Shown in pieces: positions 15,997-26,932 of a stretch of 64,000 nt of DNA. The notes beneath the pieces were generated by a model. That model saw nothing but the letters and a program-made list of their open reading frames with translations, made no database searches and had not been told where the DNA came from. Positions within the stretch are counted from its first letter, which is position 1. The number at the start of each line of letters is the position of its first letter. The position numbers and the translations under genes are program-made. Origin of the DNA: Neisseria perflava (GTDB taxonomy: Bacteria > Pseudomonadota > Gammaproteobacteria > Burkholderiales > Neisseriaceae); contig NZ_CP136962.1 of assembly GCF_002863305.2 (NCBI RefSeq), positions 620,001 to 684,000 of the forward strand, given 5' to 3'.

Positions 15997-16026
15997 AGGC
16001 CGTCTGAATTTTCAGACGGCCTTTTA
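15997..16026 (+). terminator. DUS-pair terminator after purA
   Basis: AGGCCGTCTGAA (15997-16008) and TTCAGACGGCCT (16011-16022), two-base loop, followed by TTTTA. Confidence 0.8.
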
Positions 16027-16040
16027 TATGAAATGCAATA

Positions 16041-16083
16041 AAAATTCAGCCCTGAAGAATACCTGTCTTCAGGGCTGAATTTT
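16041..16083. terminator. Second, non-DUS hairpin between purA and pflB
   Basis: AAAATTCAGCCCTGAAGA (16041-16058) is mirrored perfectly over 18 bases at 16066-16083 with a 7-base loop and a T-rich 3' arm. A strong intrinsic terminator, working in either direction. Confidence 0.75.
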
Positions 16084-16153
16084 GTATTTTACGCTGTTTT
16101 TAAGTACGAATGTTTGGAAAGTGAGATGTAGTGCCAAGTAACAATTATTCTCA

Positions 16154-16167
16154 TTGACGTAAATCAA
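16154..16167 (+). promoter_or_regulatory. FNR-type site upstream of pflB
   Basis: TTGAC-GTAA-ATCAA differs at one position from the FNR consensus TTGAT-N4-ATCAA. It lies about 115 bases before the pflB ATG. Placed at -41.5 it predicts a start site near 16202. This is the usual anaerobic activation layout. The rest of the 302-base gap holds the two terminators and no gene. Confidence 0.65.
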
Positions 16168-16281
16168 GAAAAGGCTAGTCTGTAATTTTATTTCAAGAAA
16201 ACCCCTGTAAATAAATGGGTATTGATGTTATCCTTTCAGAAAATTTACAGTCTATATTTTCAATAAAATTAGGAGCTTGAT

Positions 16282-18567
16282 ATGTCAAATGATGTTCAGC
16301 AACGTCCTGCCGCTTGGGAAGGTTTTGTCGGTGGCAACTGGGAAACCAACGTAGATGTCCGCGATTTTATTCAAAAAAACTACACGCCATATGAAGGTGA
16401 TGCCTCTTTCTTGGCACCAGCAACCGAAGCCACAACCAAGCTGTGGGCGGAAGTGATGGAAGGCATCAAGGTTGAAAACCGTACGCACGAGCCGTATAAA
16501 ATTGACGCGCAAATCGTATCCGGTATTACCAGCCATGCTCCAGGCTATATCGACAAAGATTTGGAAACCATCGTCGGCCTGCAAACAGACGAGCCTTTGA
16601 AACGCTCTATCATGCCGTTTGGCGGTTTGAAAATGGTGCAAGACGCGTGCAAAGTGTACAACGTTGAATTGAATCCCGAAGTCAGCGAAATTTTCACCAA
16701 ATACCGCAAAACCCACAACCAAGGCGTGTTTGACGTTTACACTCCCGACATCCGCCGTTGCCGTAAATCAGGCGTGATTACCGGTCTGCCGGATGCTTAT
16801 GGCCGTGGCCGTATTATCGGTGACTACCGCCGTGTGGCATTGTACGGTATCGACTTCTTGATGAAAGACAAACTCAACCAGTTCAACTCACTGCAAGCCG
16901 ATTTGGAAAACGGTGTAGACTTGGAAGAAGTGATCCGCCGCCGCGAAGAAATCAATGAGCAATATAAAGCATTGAACCAAATGAAAGAAATGGCGGCTTC
17001 TTACGGCTACGATATTTCCGGCCCTGCAAAAAATGCACAAGAAGCGATCCAATGGACTTACTTCGCCTACCTCGCTGCCGTTAAATCTCAAAACGGCGCA
17101 GCGATGTCCTTCGGCCGTGTATCTTCATTCTTGGATATTTACATCGAACGCGACCTGAAAAACGGTGTGATTACCGAAACCCAAGCTCAAGAATTCATTG
17201 ACCACTTGGTGATGAAACTGCGTATGGTCCGTTTCCTGCGTACGCCCGAATACGACCAACTCTTCTCCGGCGACCCGATTTGGGCAACCGAATCCATCGG
17301 CGGTATGGGCTTGGATGGCCGTACCTTGGTAACCCGCACCAACTTCCGCGTGCTGCATACCCTGTATAACATGGGCCCGTCTCCTGAGCCAAACATCACT
17401 GTATTGTGGTCAGAACAACTGCCGCAAGGCTTTAAAGAATTCTGCGCCAAAGTATCCATCGATACTTCGTCCATCCAATACGAAAACGACGATTTGATGC
17501 GCCCTGACTTCAATAGCGACGACTACGCCATTGCCTGCTGCGTCAGCCCGATGGTGGTCGGCAAACAAATGCAGTTCTTCGGCGCACGTGCTAACTTGGC
17601 TAAAACTCTGCTGTACGCAATCAACGGCGGCGTGGATGAAAAATCTAAAGAGCAAGTTGGTCCGAAAACCGAGCCGATTATGGACGAAGTTTTGGACTAC
17701 GACACTGTCTTTGAGCGCATGGACAAATTCATGGATTGGTTGGCAACCCAATACGTTACCGCGCTGAACATTATTCACTACATGCACGACAAATACAGCT
17801 ACGAAGCCGCGTTGATGGCGTTGCATGACCGTGACGTGAAACGTACGATGGCATGTGGTATCGCCGGTTTGTCTGTGGCTGCCGACTCATTGTCCGCCAT
17901 TAAATATGCCAAAGTGAAACCGATTCGCGACGAAAACGGCATTGCCGTTGACTTTGAAATCGAAGGCGAATACCCACAATTTGGTAATAACGACGACCGC
18001 GTTGACGATATCGCCTGCGATTTGGTTGAACGCTTCATGAAAAAAGTGGCAACCCACAAAACTTACCGCAACGCCACTCCGACTCAGTCCGTACTGACCA
18101 TTACTTCCAACGTTGTTTACGGTAAGAAAACCGGTAATACTCCAGACGGCCGCCGTGCAGGCGCTCCGTTTGGTCCGGGTGCAAACCCAATGCACGGCCG
18201 TGACGTCAACGGTGCAGTCGCTTCATTGACTTCCGTAGCCAAACTGCCATTTGAGTTTGCCAAAGACGGTATTTCCTATACCTTCTCCATTATTCCTGGC
18301 GCTTTGGGTAAAGACGAGCATTCTCGCGAGCGCAACCTTGCCGGTTTGATGGACGGTTATTTCCACCATGAAGACGGTATTTTGGAAGGCGGTCAACACT
18401 TGAACGTCAACGTATTGAATCGCGAGACTTTGGAAGATGCGATGCACAATCCGGAGAAATATCCGCAGTTGACCATTCGTGTTTCCGGTTATGCGGTTCG
18501 CTTCAACTCGCTGACCCGCGAACAACAGCTTGACGTGATTACCCGTACATTCACAGAAACCATGTAA
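16282..18567 (+). CDS. pflB: Pyruvate formate-lyase (formate C-acetyltransferase)
   Basis: A 761-residue glycyl-radical enzyme of standard length. The adjacent active-site cysteines are Cys419-Cys420 in [10 protein letters not shown], and the radical glycine is in [12 protein letters not shown] (Gly736, near the C-terminus). It splits pyruvate with CoA into acetyl-CoA and formate under anoxic conditions. AGGAG precedes the ATG. Its activase gene pflA lies 138 bases downstream. An FNR-type site upstream suggests anaerobic induction. To my knowledge the pathogenic Neisseria species lack this enzyme. Confidence 0.95.
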   Translation: MSNDVQQRPAAWEGFVGGNWETNVDVRDFIQKNYTPYEGDASFLAPATEATTKLWAEVMEGIKVENRTHEPYKIDAQIVSGITSHAPGYIDKDLETIVGLQTDEPLKRSIMPFGGLKMVQDACKVYNVELNPEVSEIFTKYRKTHNQGVFDVYTPDIRRCRKSGVITGLPDAYGRGRIIGDYRRVALYGIDFLMKDKLNQFNSLQADLENGVDLEEVIRRREEINEQYKALNQMKEMAASYGYDISGPAKNAQEAIQWTYFAYLAAVKSQNGAAMSFGRVSSFLDIYIERDLKNGVITETQAQEFIDHLVMKLRMVRFLRTPEYDQLFSGDPIWATESIGGMGLDGRTLVTRTNFRVLHTLYNMGPSPEPNITVLWSEQLPQGFKEFCAKVSIDTSSIQYENDDLMRPDFNSDDYAIACCVSPMVVGKQMQFFGARANLAKTLLYAINGGVDEKSKEQVGPKTEPIMDEVLDYDTVFERMDKFMDWLATQYVTALNIIHYMHDKYSYEAALMALHDRDVKRTMACGIAGLSVAADSLSAIKYAKVKPIRDENGIAVDFEIEGEYPQFGNNDDRVDDIACDLVERFMKKVATHKTYRNATPTQSVLTITSNVVYGKKTGNTPDGRRAGAPFGPGANPMHGRDVNGAVASLTSVAKLPFEFAKDGISYTFSIIPGALGKDEHSRERNLAGLMDGYFHHEDGILEGGQHLNVNVLNRETLEDAMHNPEKYPQLTIRVSGYAVRFNSLTREQQLDVITRTFTETM

Positions 18568-18629
18568 TCGGGTGGCGAAACAAACCAGAAGCTAAATTTG
18601 CATTTGGTTTGTTTTGAAACAAAGCTCCA

Positions 18630-18660
18630 AGGCCGTCTGAAATGTTCAGACGGCCTTTAT
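18630..18660 (+). terminator. DUS-pair hairpin between pflB and pflA
   Basis: AGGCCGTCTGAA (18630-18641) and TTCAGACGGCCT (18645-18656), then TTTATT. It separates pflB from pflA; TACAAT (18666-18671) just after it could serve as a pflA -10. Confidence 0.65.
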
Positions 18661-18705
18661 TATCGTACAATCCATATAAGCAAAAACATTTTTGAGCCGA
18701 ACACT

Positions 18706-19512
18706 ATGTCCACGACTTTTGCCATTACCCCCGAGCCGGAACTGAAAGACCTTGGCCACCGTCACTATAACGGCAAAGGTATTATTCATTCGATTGAATC
18801 TTGCGGTGCTGTCGATGGTCCGGGTTTGCGCTACGTGCTCTTTTTGCAAGGTTGCCTGATGCGCTGCCTGTATTGTCATAATCGCGATACTTGGGATTTG
18901 CATACCGAGCAGGCGCAGGAATTGGATGTGGCAACCGTGATGAAGCAGGTCATGACCTATCGTCATTATCTGCGTGCGACAGGCGGAGGTGTAACGGCAA
19001 CCGGCGGCGAGCCGTTATTGCAATATGAGTTTGTACGCGATTGGTTTACGGCCTGCCGGGAACACGATATCCATACCTGTCTCGACAGTAATGGCTATGC
19101 TTTGCACTATGATTCGATTTTGGATGATTTGCTAGATCATACCAATTTGGTCATGCTCGACTTAAAACAAATCGATCCTGAAATTCATAAAGTGCTTGTC
19201 GGTATTCCAAATACCAAAACGCTGAAATTTGCGCGCTATCTTGCCGAACGCAATCAGCCGACGCGGGTGCGCTATGTGGTTGTTCCCGGTTATACCGATG
19301 ATGAGCGGTCAGCGCATTTATTGGGCGAGTTTATCGGTGATATGGATAATGTCGAAATGGTCGAGCTTTTGCCGTATCACGAATTGGGCGCACATAAATG
19401 GGCTTTGTGCGGCGATGAATACAAGTTAAAAGGGGTACATCCGCCGCCTAAAGAAACCATTTTGAAAATCAAAGAAATATTAGAGAGCTACGGAAAAAAC
19501 ATTATTTATTAA
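18706..19512 (+). CDS. pflA: Pyruvate formate-lyase activating enzyme
   Basis: A 268-residue radical-SAM enzyme. [16 protein letters not shown] contains the CxxxCxxC motif that binds the 4Fe-4S cluster (near residue 45), [18 protein letters not shown] is the GGE motif for SAM, and LDSNGY follows. It creates the glycyl radical on PflB. The ATG at 18706 ([14 protein letters not shown]) is taken; the frame stays open upstream through the hairpin by chance. A DUS hairpin after it (19522-19559) closes the unit. Confidence 0.93.
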   Translation: MSTTFAITPEPELKDLGHRHYNGKGIIHSIESCGAVDGPGLRYVLFLQGCLMRCLYCHNRDTWDLHTEQAQELDVATVMKQVMTYRHYLRATGGGVTATGGEPLLQYEFVRDWFTACREHDIHTCLDSNGYALHYDSILDDLLDHTNLVMLDLKQIDPEIHKVLVGIPNTKTLKFARYLAERNQPTRVRYVVVPGYTDDERSAHLLGEFIGDMDNVEMVELLPYHELGAHKWALCGDEYKLKGVHPPPKETILKIKEILESYGKNIIY

Positions 19513-19521
19513 AACAGAAAA

Positions 19522-19562
19522 AGGCCGTCTGAAACGAAATAATCAGTTTCAGACGGCCTTTA
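19522..19562. terminator. DUS-pair terminator between pflA and proS (convergent)
   Basis: AGGCCGTCTGAA (19522-19533) and TTCAGACGGCCT (19548-19559) with flanking A and T runs, suited to both directions. Confidence 0.75.
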
Positions 19563-19578
19563 AACTATTGAAAAAAAC

Positions 19579-21291
19579 TTAAGCGTTCAATGCGGCCAAA
19601 ACCTTGGCGACAATTTCTGATACTGCAACGGCTTGAGCCTGATTGTCACGGCGTTCGGCATATTCGACATTGCCTTCTTTTAAGGCGCGATCGCCTATCA
19701 CGATGCGGTGAGGAATACCCAACAGCTCGGAGTCATTCAACAATACACCTGCACGTTCGTCGCGGTCATCCAACAATACATCTGCACCGGCAGCCAAAAG
19801 CTCGGCATAGATTTTGTCAGCGGCTTCGCGTACGGCTTCAGATTTTTTGTAGTTCATCGGCACGATAACGACTTCAAACGGTGCCATTGCTTTGGTCCAA
19901 ACAATGCCTTTTTCATCATTGTTTTGCTCGATGGCGGCGGCAACAACGCGGGTAATACCGATACCGTAGCAGCCCATTTCCATGATTTGGGATTTGCCGT
20001 TATTGTCCAAGAAGCTAACATTCATGGCTTGGGTATATTTGTCGCGCAATTGGAAAACGTGGCCGACTTCAATACCGCGCGCCAGTTTCAGATGGCCTTG
20101 TTCGTCAGGGCTGATATCGCCTTCGATGACATTGCGCAAATCGACAAATTCAGGCTCGTCAGCATCTCGGCCGAAGTTGAAGCCGGTATAGTGGTAGTCG
20201 TCTTCGTTCGCGCCGATAACCCAGTCTGCGCCTTTTTCGGTGGCGAAATCGGCATAGACTTTACCTTTGAAGTTAACAGGGCCGAGAGAGCCGCCGTTTG
20301 CGCCGAACTGTTCAACAATCGCCGCAGGGCTTGCCATGGTCAGTGGCGATTTCACGCCGGCCAGTTTTTCTGCCTTGATGTCGTTAAATTCATGGTCGCC
20401 ACGTAACAGCAGCAGGACGAGTTCTCCTTCGTTTTCGCCTTCGACCACGATGGACTTGAGGGTTTGTTCAACCGGAATATTCAGGAATTCAACCAAAGAC
20501 TCTATAGTTTTGACGTTTGGTGTATGTACTTTGGTCAATTCAGCCTGAGCAGCAGCGCGTTCGCCTTTAAGCGGCAAAGTCGGTGCCAACTCGATATTGG
20601 CGGCGTAATCAGAAGTGTCGCTATATGCAATAACGTCTTCGCCGCTTTCAGCCAATACTTGGAATTCGTGAGAGCCGGTACCGCCGATGCTGCCAGTATC
20701 TGCGGCAACAGGACGGAATTCCAAACCCAAACGGGTGAAGATACGGCAGTAAGCGTCGTACATATCTTGATAGGTCGTCTGAAGCGAGGCATAGTCGGCA
20801 TGGAAGGAATAAGCGTCTTTCATGACGAACTCGCGCGCGCGCATTACGCCAAAGCGCGGACGTACTTCATCGCGGAATTTGGTTTGGATGTGGTAAAAGT
20901 TTTTCGGCAGTTGTTTATAGCTGTTGACTTCTTTGCGCACGATGTCGGCAATGACTTCTTCACAAGTCGGACCCATGCAGAAATCGCGGTCATGACGGTC
21001 TTTCAGGCGCAGCAGTTCTTTACCGTAAAACTCCCAGCGGCCGGATTCCTGCCACAGTTCGGCAGGTTGTACCACCGGCATCAGCAGCTCTACGCTACCT
21101 GCGCGGGCCATTTCTTCGCGCACGATATTTTCAACTTTGCGCAATACGCGCAGACCCATCGGCATCCAAGTATAAAGACCGGATGCGTTGGCTTTGATTA
21201 AACCGGCACGAATCATCAGCTTGTGGCTGGCAAGTGCGGCTTCGGCAGGGGCTTCTTTAAGGGTAGAAATGAAGAACTGGGAGGCTTTCAT
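19579..21291 (-). CDS. proS: Prolyl-tRNA synthetase
   Basis: A 570-residue bacterial-type ProRS, regular length. Motif 1 and 2 regions are visible ([42 protein letters not shown]), followed by the YbaK-like editing domain insert (about 225-400) and the C-terminal anticodon domain with [19 protein letters not shown]. It charges tRNA-Pro and edits mischarged alanine. The ATG at 21291 ([15 protein letters not shown]) is the family start; the frame runs 25 codons further without support. One variant uptake word lies inside the gene (20772-20783). Confidence 0.95.
   Translation of the reverse strand: MKASQFFISTLKEAPAEAALASHKLMIRAGLIKANASGLYTWMPMGLRVLRKVENIVREEMARAGSVELLMPVVQPAELWQESGRWEFYGKELLRLKDRHDRDFCMGPTCEEVIADIVRKEVNSYKQLPKNFYHIQTKFRDEVRPRFGVMRAREFVMKDAYSFHADYASLQTTYQDMYDAYCRIFTRLGLEFRPVAADTGSIGGTGSHEFQVLAESGEDVIAYSDTSDYAANIELAPTLPLKGERAAAQAELTKVHTPNVKTIESLVEFLNIPVEQTLKSIVVEGENEGELVLLLLRGDHEFNDIKAEKLAGVKSPLTMASPAAIVEQFGANGGSLGPVNFKGKVYADFATEKGADWVIGANEDDYHYTGFNFGRDADEPEFVDLRNVIEGDISPDEQGHLKLARGIEVGHVFQLRDKYTQAMNVSFLDNNGKSQIMEMGCYGIGITRVVAAAIEQNNDEKGIVWTKAMAPFEVVIVPMNYKKSEAVREAADKIYAELLAAGADVLLDDRDERAGVLLNDSELLGIPHRIVIGDRALKEGNVEYAERRDNQAQAVAVSEIVAKVLAALNA
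20772..20783 (+). repeat. Variant uptake word AGGTCGTCTGAA inside proS
   Basis: The only mucDUS-type word in the window that is not at the edge of one of the two proposed imported blocks. It may mark a small allelic exchange in proS or be a point variant of the standard word. Confidence 0.6.
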
Positions 21292-21429
21292 GGCGTATTT
21301 TTCTTTCTTAAAAATAAGTGCGTATTGTAACGCAAAATGTGTGGCCGCGAGTCTTTTGAATGGCATCTGATGAAATCGGCCGTTGTTTCAAGCAGCTTTT
21401 GATTCGGGGCGATTTTTAGGGATGTCAAC

Positions 21430-21640
21430 CCTAATTTATGCACAAAGCCGCATAACCTTGTTTTACCTATAAATTTTCACTGTATGATTATAGTAAAATC
21501 TTATAAATATAACTATTTGATTTTATTATGTTTTATTTGATTAAATTTTAGTCAATTTAAGACTTGGTTTGTTCCTAAAGAAAATTTTACGATTACCCAA
21601 AGCTTATCAACAGATTTATCCACAGAGATTGTGTATAGAT
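21430..21640. other. Cluster of DnaA-box-like 9-mers with an AT-rich stretch (candidate replication-initiation or DnaA-binding region)
   Basis: The 496-base gap between proS and fghA holds no gene. It contains TTATGCACA (21436-21444) and TTATCCACA (21616-21624), both matching the box consensus TTATNCACA; TTATCAACA (21604-21612), one change; and, inverted, TGTGTATAG (21630-21638), one change. Between them 21465-21560 is very AT-rich, like an unwinding element. dnaA is not in the window, so an origin is not proved; DnaA-dependent control is another reading. Confidence 0.45.
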
Positions 21641-21787
21641 TTTAAATGCTGCCGGCGTAATGATTTTGCATGTTTGGCAAGTCTTGTTTAAAGCAGATTT
21701 GGTTGCCTTAAAAAGATGGGGCAACAACACGATGAGCAGGTTTTGCGCTAACATTCTGTTTATTGTTGTTTCCTTACAAGGAATAAA

Positions 21788-22636
21788 ATGAAAAATTCAG
21801 AATTGCATTTGCTGGAACGCAGAAAGATGTTTAACGGGCATCAGGAACGGTACCGCCATTTTTCTCAAACCTGCCGGACGGATATGGTATTTGATGTCTA
21901 TCTACCTCCACAAGTCTTAAAAGGTTATCCCGCGCCTGTTTTATATTTCCTTTCCTGCTTAAATAGCGATGGTTCTGAATTGGTTCGGCAAAGCGGCATC
22001 CAGCGTTTTGCGGCGCAATGGAATATTATTGTGGTTTTCCCAGATACCTCGCCACGCGGTCAGCATGTTGCCGACAGTGAGGAACATTATCTTGGACAAG
22101 GTGCCGGATTTTATGTCAATGCAACTGAAGCGCCTTGGGCGCAGCATTACCAAATGGAAAGCTATATCAGCCAAGAATTACCTGATTTGATCGAGCATCA
22201 TTTTCCGGTAACGAAAGAGCGCAGCATTGCAGGTTTCAGCATGGGCGGGCATGGCGCGCTGCATTTGGCTTTGAACTATCCCGGCCGATATGCTGCGGTT
22301 TCTGCCTTTGCGCCTTTATGTCACCCTATAGATACGGAAGGCGGTAGGCAGGCGTTTTCAGCTTATTTGGGTCAAAACGTGGAAACATGGAAACGCTATG
22401 ACAGTACAGAACTGCTTCAGACGGCCTCGCATAAATTGCCTGTTTTGATTGATGTCGGCAGTGAAGATGCTTTGTATCCTGAAGTCCTGCAACCGGAAGC
22501 GTTTGTCCGCTCAGCACGCGAAAAAGGTTTCAATATCCAATATAAAGTACGCCCGGGCTATGGGCATGACTATTTCTTTATTGCCAGCTTTATCGATTCG
22601 CATATTGAGTTTCACGCTCAGGCATTAGGTCTTTAA
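21788..22636 (+). CDS. fghA: S-formylglutathione hydrolase (EstD/FghA)
   Basis: A 282-residue esterase-D-family alpha/beta hydrolase. It shows YFLSCLNSDGSELV, the nucleophile elbow GFSMGGHGALHLAL (Ser near residue 147), a DVGSEDALYPE segment with the acid residue and the catalytic His in RPGYGHDYFFI. It hydrolyses S-formylglutathione to formate and glutathione in formaldehyde detoxification. AAGGA precedes the ATG. In pathogenic Neisseria this gene follows adhC under NmlR control; here neither neighbour is present, so control must differ. Confidence 0.9.
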   Translation: MKNSELHLLERRKMFNGHQERYRHFSQTCRTDMVFDVYLPPQVLKGYPAPVLYFLSCLNSDGSELVRQSGIQRFAAQWNIIVVFPDTSPRGQHVADSEEHYLGQGAGFYVNATEAPWAQHYQMESYISQELPDLIEHHFPVTKERSIAGFSMGGHGALHLALNYPGRYAAVSAFAPLCHPIDTEGGRQAFSAYLGQNVETWKRYDSTELLQTASHKLPVLIDVGSEDALYPEVLQPEAFVRSAREKGFNIQYKVRPGYGHDYFFIASFIDSHIEFHAQALGL

Positions 22637-22649
22637 GTAGCATTGAATA

Positions 22650-22697
22650 AAAGGCCGTCTGAAATCCGATTAATGGTCGGATTTCAGACGGCCTTTA
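22650..22697. terminator. Extended DUS hairpin between fghA and recA (convergent)
   Basis: The DUS pair (22652-22663, 22683-22694) is lengthened by CCGA/TCGG to a stem of about 20 bp with A and T flanks: a strong bidirectional terminator. Confidence 0.85.
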
Positions 22698-22730
22698 TTT
22701 GGTCTTTTTTACCTTTTATTTCAAACAGAC

Positions 22731-23777
22731 TTATTCCTCAGGACGTTCGCCATCGGTATCGTCCAATCTGCCTTCGGTAATATCGACATTGATACCGACT
22801 GCCGCACGGATTTTGGCATCGATTTCGTTGGCGATATCAGGGTTTTCTTTCAACCAAACGCGTACATTATCTTTACCTTGGCCGATTTTTGCGCCGTTGT
22901 AGCTGTACCATGCACCGGATTTTTCAACGATGTCATGTTTGACGCCCAGATCAATCAATTCGCCTTCCCAGCTGATGCCTTCGCCGTAAAGAATATCGAA
23001 TTCGGCTTGACGGAACGGAGGCGCAACTTTGTTTTTGATGACTTTGACTTTGGTTTCGTTACCAATAACGTCATCGCCTTTTTTAATCTGACCGGTACGG
23101 CGGATGTCGAGGCGGACGGAGGCGTAGAATTTGAGTGCGTTACCGCCGGTCGTGGTTTCAGGGCTGCCGAACATCACGCCGATTTTCATACGGATTTGGT
23201 TAATGAAAACAACCAATGTATTGGTGCGTTTGATGTGGCCGGTCAGTTTGCGGAGGGCTTGGCTCATCAGGCGAGCTTGCAGGCCGACGTGGCTGTCACC
23301 CATTTCGCCTTCGATCTCGGCTTTAGGTACAAGTGCGGCTACGGAGTCGACAACAACCATATCGATACCGCCTGAGCGTACCAATGTATCGCAGATTTCC
23401 AATGCCTGTTCGCCAGTATCCGGTTGGGAGAGATAGAGTTCTTCGACTTTTACACCGAGTTTGCGGGCGTAAATCGGGTCAAAAGCATGCTCGGCATCGA
23501 TGAATGCGCAGATGCCGCCATTTTTTTGGCATTGGGCAATGGCTTCGAGACAGAGTGTGGTTTTACCGGAGGATTCCGGGCCGAAAATTTCAACCACGCG
23601 GCCGCGGGGCAGACCGCCAACGCCGAGTGCCAAGTCCACGCCGAGGGAGCCGGTGGAAATAACATCAAGGTTTTCTTCCTGTTGGCTGCCGTCCATTTTC
23701 ATGATGGAGCCTTTGCCGAAGTTTTTTTCGATTTGGGCAAGGGCGGCGGCTAAGGCTTTGCTTTTTTCGTCTGACAT
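22731..23777 (-). CDS. recA: Recombinase RecA
   Basis: A 348-residue RecA of normal length. Walker A is [11 protein letters not shown] (near residues 67-77), followed by the MAW region, [20 protein letters not shown], the L2 loop [19 protein letters not shown] and an acidic C-terminal tail. It drives strand exchange, transformation and pilin variation in Neisseria. No LexA-type operator (CTG-N10-CAG) is apparent upstream, consistent with the lack of a classical SOS response in the genus. It stands alone between two DUS hairpins. Confidence 0.97.
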   Translation of the reverse strand: MSDEKSKALAAALAQIEKNFGKGSIMKMDGSQQEENLDVISTGSLGVDLALGVGGLPRGRVVEIFGPESSGKTTLCLEAIAQCQKNGGICAFIDAEHAFDPIYARKLGVKVEELYLSQPDTGEQALEICDTLVRSGGIDMVVVDSVAALVPKAEIEGEMGDSHVGLQARLMSQALRKLTGHIKRTNTLVVFINQIRMKIGVMFGSPETTTGGNALKFYASVRLDIRRTGQIKKGDDVIGNETKVKVIKNKVAPPFRQAEFDILYGEGISWEGELIDLGVKHDIVEKSGAWYSYNGAKIGQGKDNVRVWLKENPDIANEIDAKIRAAVGINVDITEGRLDDTDGERPEE

Positions 23778-23867
23778 GTTTTCTCTCCGAAAGGAAATAT
23801 GAATAGCTAAGAATTTATTTAGCTATTATCGCATAAATTAAGAAAAAGTATAGTTTTATTTTTATTT

Positions 23868-23909
23868 TTCAGACGGCCTGTGTTTTTTGTATGCAACAGG
23901 CCGTCTGAA
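23868..23909. terminator. DUS inverted pair after aroA
   Basis: TTCAGACGGCCT (23868-23879) and AGGCCGTCTGAA (23898-23909), stem about 14 bp, just past the aroA stop on the minus strand. No U-run on that strand, so strength is uncertain. Confidence 0.5.
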
Positions 23910-23924
23910 ACTTTGAATAATCAA

Positions 23925-25217
23925 TTAGTTGGTCAATGATGCAAAAACTTGGAAATAGTCGGGGAAAGTTTTATGCGTACATTTCGGGTCGTTGATGATG
24001 ACAGGGACACCCAAAAGCGAAGCCAGCGAGAAACACATGGCCATGCGGTGGTCGTCGTAAGTATCGATGACGGCATCGGGGGTAAGTGTTTTGGGCGGCG
24101 TAATATGAATGGCCTCGGCTTCTTCAACGACTTCTGCACCCAGTTTGCGCAGTTCGGTTGCCATGGCGGCGATACGGTCAGTTTCTTTGACGCGCCATGA
24201 GCCGATATTACGCAGGGTGCAGGGCTGTTTGGTGGCCAGTGCGACGATAGCCAGAGTCATGGCCGCGTCTGGAATATGGTTGGCATCCAAATCAAAAGCC
24301 TGAATCTTGCGCTCGGCAGGGCGGGAAATTTCAACAAAATTTTCGCCCCAAATTACATCTGCGCCAATTTTCTCTAGTTCACGCGCAAAGGCAACGTCGC
24401 CTTGGATGCTGTGTGCGCCGATACCGGTTACGCGGATGGGTGTACCCGCAATCAGGCCTGCACCCAAGAAATAAGACGCGCTGGAGGCATCGCCTTCCAC
24501 ATATAAATGTTCGGGCGCATGATATTTGGCACCGGCCGGGATTTTAAATACACGGTAGTCTTCATTGATGATGTTCACACCGAACTGCGCCATCAGCTTG
24601 AGCGTGATGTCGATATAAGGTTTGGAAATCAACTCGCCTACCATGTGGATTTCAAATGCTTGTCCGGTCAGGGGCAAAGCCATCAGCAGGGCGGTCAGGA
24701 ATTGGCTGGAAACATTACCTTTAATCGGAATAACGCGCTCGTCGTTGTCTTGGCGTTTGCTGATCTGAAGCGGAGGATAGTTTTCATTGCCCAGATATTG
24801 TACGTCCGCGCCTGCAATCCGCAGCGCATCCACCAAATCGCCGATGGGGCGTTCGTGCATACGCGGTACGCCATGCAGATGATAGTCGCCACCCAAAACG
24901 GCAAGCGCGGCAGTCAAAGGACGGAATGCCGTACCGGCGTTGCCTAAAAACAAATCGGCGGTTTGGTTGGGAAAGCGGCCGCCGGTGCCATGAACTTTCA
25001 GACGGCCTTCAGGTAAAGATTCAATTTGAACACCGAGTTTATCGAGTGCTTCAAGCATTCGGTCGGTATCGTCGGATTTGAGCAAAGAATGGATTTCGCA
25101 AACGTTGTCGGAGAGTGCCGCCAAGAGTAGCGTGCGGTTGCTGATGCTTTTGGAACCGGGCAGGGCAACGGTCGAAGGCTTGAGTGTAGAAGCGGGCAGG
25201 CGGATGGATTCGGTCAT
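23925..25217 (-). CDS. aroA: 3-phosphoshikimate 1-carboxyvinyltransferase (EPSP synthase)
   Basis: A 430-residue enzyme. [17 protein letters not shown] (near residue 18) holds the phosphate/PEP-binding lysine, [17 protein letters not shown] is the LGNAGTA signature (near 85), and [18 protein letters not shown] follows. This is the class I pattern. It condenses shikimate 3-phosphate with PEP in the aromatic amino acid pathway. The ATG at 25217 is used; a TTG at 25271 would add 18 residues. No neighbour belongs to the pathway. Confidence 0.94.
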   Translation of the reverse strand: MTESIRLPASTLKPSTVALPGSKSISNRTLLLAALSDNVCEIHSLLKSDDTDRMLEALDKLGVQIESLPEGRLKVHGTGGRFPNQTADLFLGNAGTAFRPLTAALAVLGGDYHLHGVPRMHERPIGDLVDALRIAGADVQYLGNENYPPLQISKRQDNDERVIPIKGNVSSQFLTALLMALPLTGQAFEIHMVGELISKPYIDITLKLMAQFGVNIINEDYRVFKIPAGAKYHAPEHLYVEGDASSASYFLGAGLIAGTPIRVTGIGAHSIQGDVAFARELEKIGADVIWGENFVEISRPAERKIQAFDLDANHIPDAAMTLAIVALATKQPCTLRNIGSWRVKETDRIAAMATELRKLGAEVVEEAEAIHITPPKTLTPDAVIDTYDDHRMAMCFSLASLLGVPVIINDPKCTHKTFPDYFQVFASLTN

Positions 25218-25517
25218 GGCTGGACTAAGCTCATTTGAGTTGTAAATTAGACCGATATTATACGCAGGCAAAGGCCGTCTGAAAAATGAAGAGGGTGCAA
25301 TTTATTTGTGAAAAAATGAATTTTTATATCAGTACACGATTTTCTAATCGTTTATTTTGAAATTTTCTGCTTCAGTTTTATGTTTGCCACTATAACTTAT
25401 TTTGTTGTGGCAGGCATATAACCAAACACCATAAGAAAATCAGAAACCATTCTTTCCTATTTTTTCAGACGGCCTTTAATATCGGCGGACAATCATTGAT
25501 AAAGCAAGAGCACGACC

Positions 25518-26915
25518 ATGAGACATTATCCTTTGTTTGCCGATTTGAGAGACCGCCCAGTTTTACTGGCAGGTGCGGGTAAGGTTGCCGAACGCAAGGC
25601 GGAAAGCCTGTTGTCTGCCGGAGCGCGCGTACGCGTTGTTGCGGAAACTCTGAATCCGCAGTTTCAGCAGTGGGTGACTGAAGGGAAAATAGTTTGGCTG
25701 GGCGGCTTGTTTGAAGAAGCCATGTTGGACGAGGTGTATTTCGTTATTGCGGCGACGGATAATGGCATGTTTAACCGCCGTGTTTTTGAAGTGGCGGAAC
25801 GACGGGCGAAATTGTGCAATACGGTGGATACGGCGGATTTGTGTTCGTTTATTGTGCCTGCCGTGGTGGATAGGGGGTCGTTGAAGATAGCCATATCCAG
25901 CGCTGGGACTGCGCCTGTATTGGCACGGAAATGGCGGCAGATTATTGAAACATTGATTCCGTTGCATACGGGCACGATGGCGCGTATTGCAGGTAAATGG
26001 CGCGAAAAGGTTAAACAGACGATTCATCATGTCGAACGACGCCGTTATTTTTGGGAAAAGTTGTTCGACAGCCGTTTCAGTATTTTTGCGGCTCAAAACA
26101 ATATCGAGGCGGCAGAACGCGAATTGATAACGCAGTTGAATCGGGAAACGCCGTTTGGAGGCGAAGTGGTTTTGGTGGGTGCAGGGCCGGGCGATCCGGG
26201 CTTGCTGACCATACATGCTTTGCAGGCGATACAGGCTGCGGATACGGTGTTTTACGATGCTTTGGTGTCGGATGAGATTTTGGCGATGGTGCGCAAAGAT
26301 GCGGTGAAAATCAGCGTGGGTAAACGTGCCGGTGCGCACCATGTTCAGCAGGAAGAAACCAACCGTCTATTGGTTGAACACGCTCAAAAAGGCGAGCGTG
26401 TGGTAAGGTTGAAAGGCGGCGATCCTTTTGTGTTCGGTCGCGGCGGGGAGGAAGTGCAAACCCTGCATCAGGCCGGGATTGCCTACCGCATTGTGCCGGG
26501 TATTACTGCCGCGCTTGGAGCTACTGCTTATGCCGGTATTCCGTTAACCCATCGCGATTGTGCCCAAAGTGCTTTATTTGTAACTGGCCACAGCAAACAT
26601 GAAGGCAGTCAGCCCGATTGGCAGACTTTGGCGTTAAGCCGTCAAACGCTGGTGATTTATATGGGTACACTTAAAGCGGCTGAAATTGCGGGAAAACTAA
26701 TGGCTTATGGCAGGCAGCCTTCTACGCCCGTTGCCGTGATTTCTAATGGCACTTTACCCAATCAAACCGTGCGGACAGGCCGTCTGAAAGATTTGGGCTT
26801 GTTGGCTGCCGAAGCAGAGCGTCCGGCTTTAATGGTGATTGGCGAAGTGGTTGCCCTGCGCGATGAGATGAAATGGTTTGGAGAATTTGTCGAATGCTAT
26901 GAAGAAGCGGCGTAA
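25518..26915 (+). CDS. cysG: Siroheme synthase CysG
   Basis: A 465-residue two-domain enzyme. Residues 1-200 are the NAD-dependent precorrin-2 dehydrogenase/ferrochelatase part (MRHYPLFADLRDRPVLLAGA, GKVAERKAESLL). Residues about 210-455 are the SAM-dependent uroporphyrinogen III methyltransferase part (VVLVGAGPGDPGLLTI, VRLKGGDPFVFGRGGEE, VPGITAALG). It makes siroheme for sulfite and nitrite reductases. The 300-base gap upstream, after aroA's start, is AT-rich with one single uptake word near 25465 and presumably holds its promoter; no operator is recognisable. Confidence 0.95.
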   Translation: MRHYPLFADLRDRPVLLAGAGKVAERKAESLLSAGARVRVVAETLNPQFQQWVTEGKIVWLGGLFEEAMLDEVYFVIAATDNGMFNRRVFEVAERRAKLCNTVDTADLCSFIVPAVVDRGSLKIAISSAGTAPVLARKWRQIIETLIPLHTGTMARIAGKWREKVKQTIHHVERRRYFWEKLFDSRFSIFAAQNNIEAAERELITQLNRETPFGGEVVLVGAGPGDPGLLTIHALQAIQAADTVFYDALVSDEILAMVRKDAVKISVGKRAGAHHVQQEETNRLLVEHAQKGERVVRLKGGDPFVFGRGGEEVQTLHQAGIAYRIVPGITAALGATAYAGIPLTHRDCAQSALFVTGHSKHEGSQPDWQTLALSRQTLVIYMGTLKAAEIAGKLMAYGRQPSTPVAVISNGTLPNQTVRTGRLKDLGLLAAEAERPALMVIGEVVALRDEMKWFGEFVECYEEAA

Positions 26916-26932
26916 AGAGGATTGATCAAATA

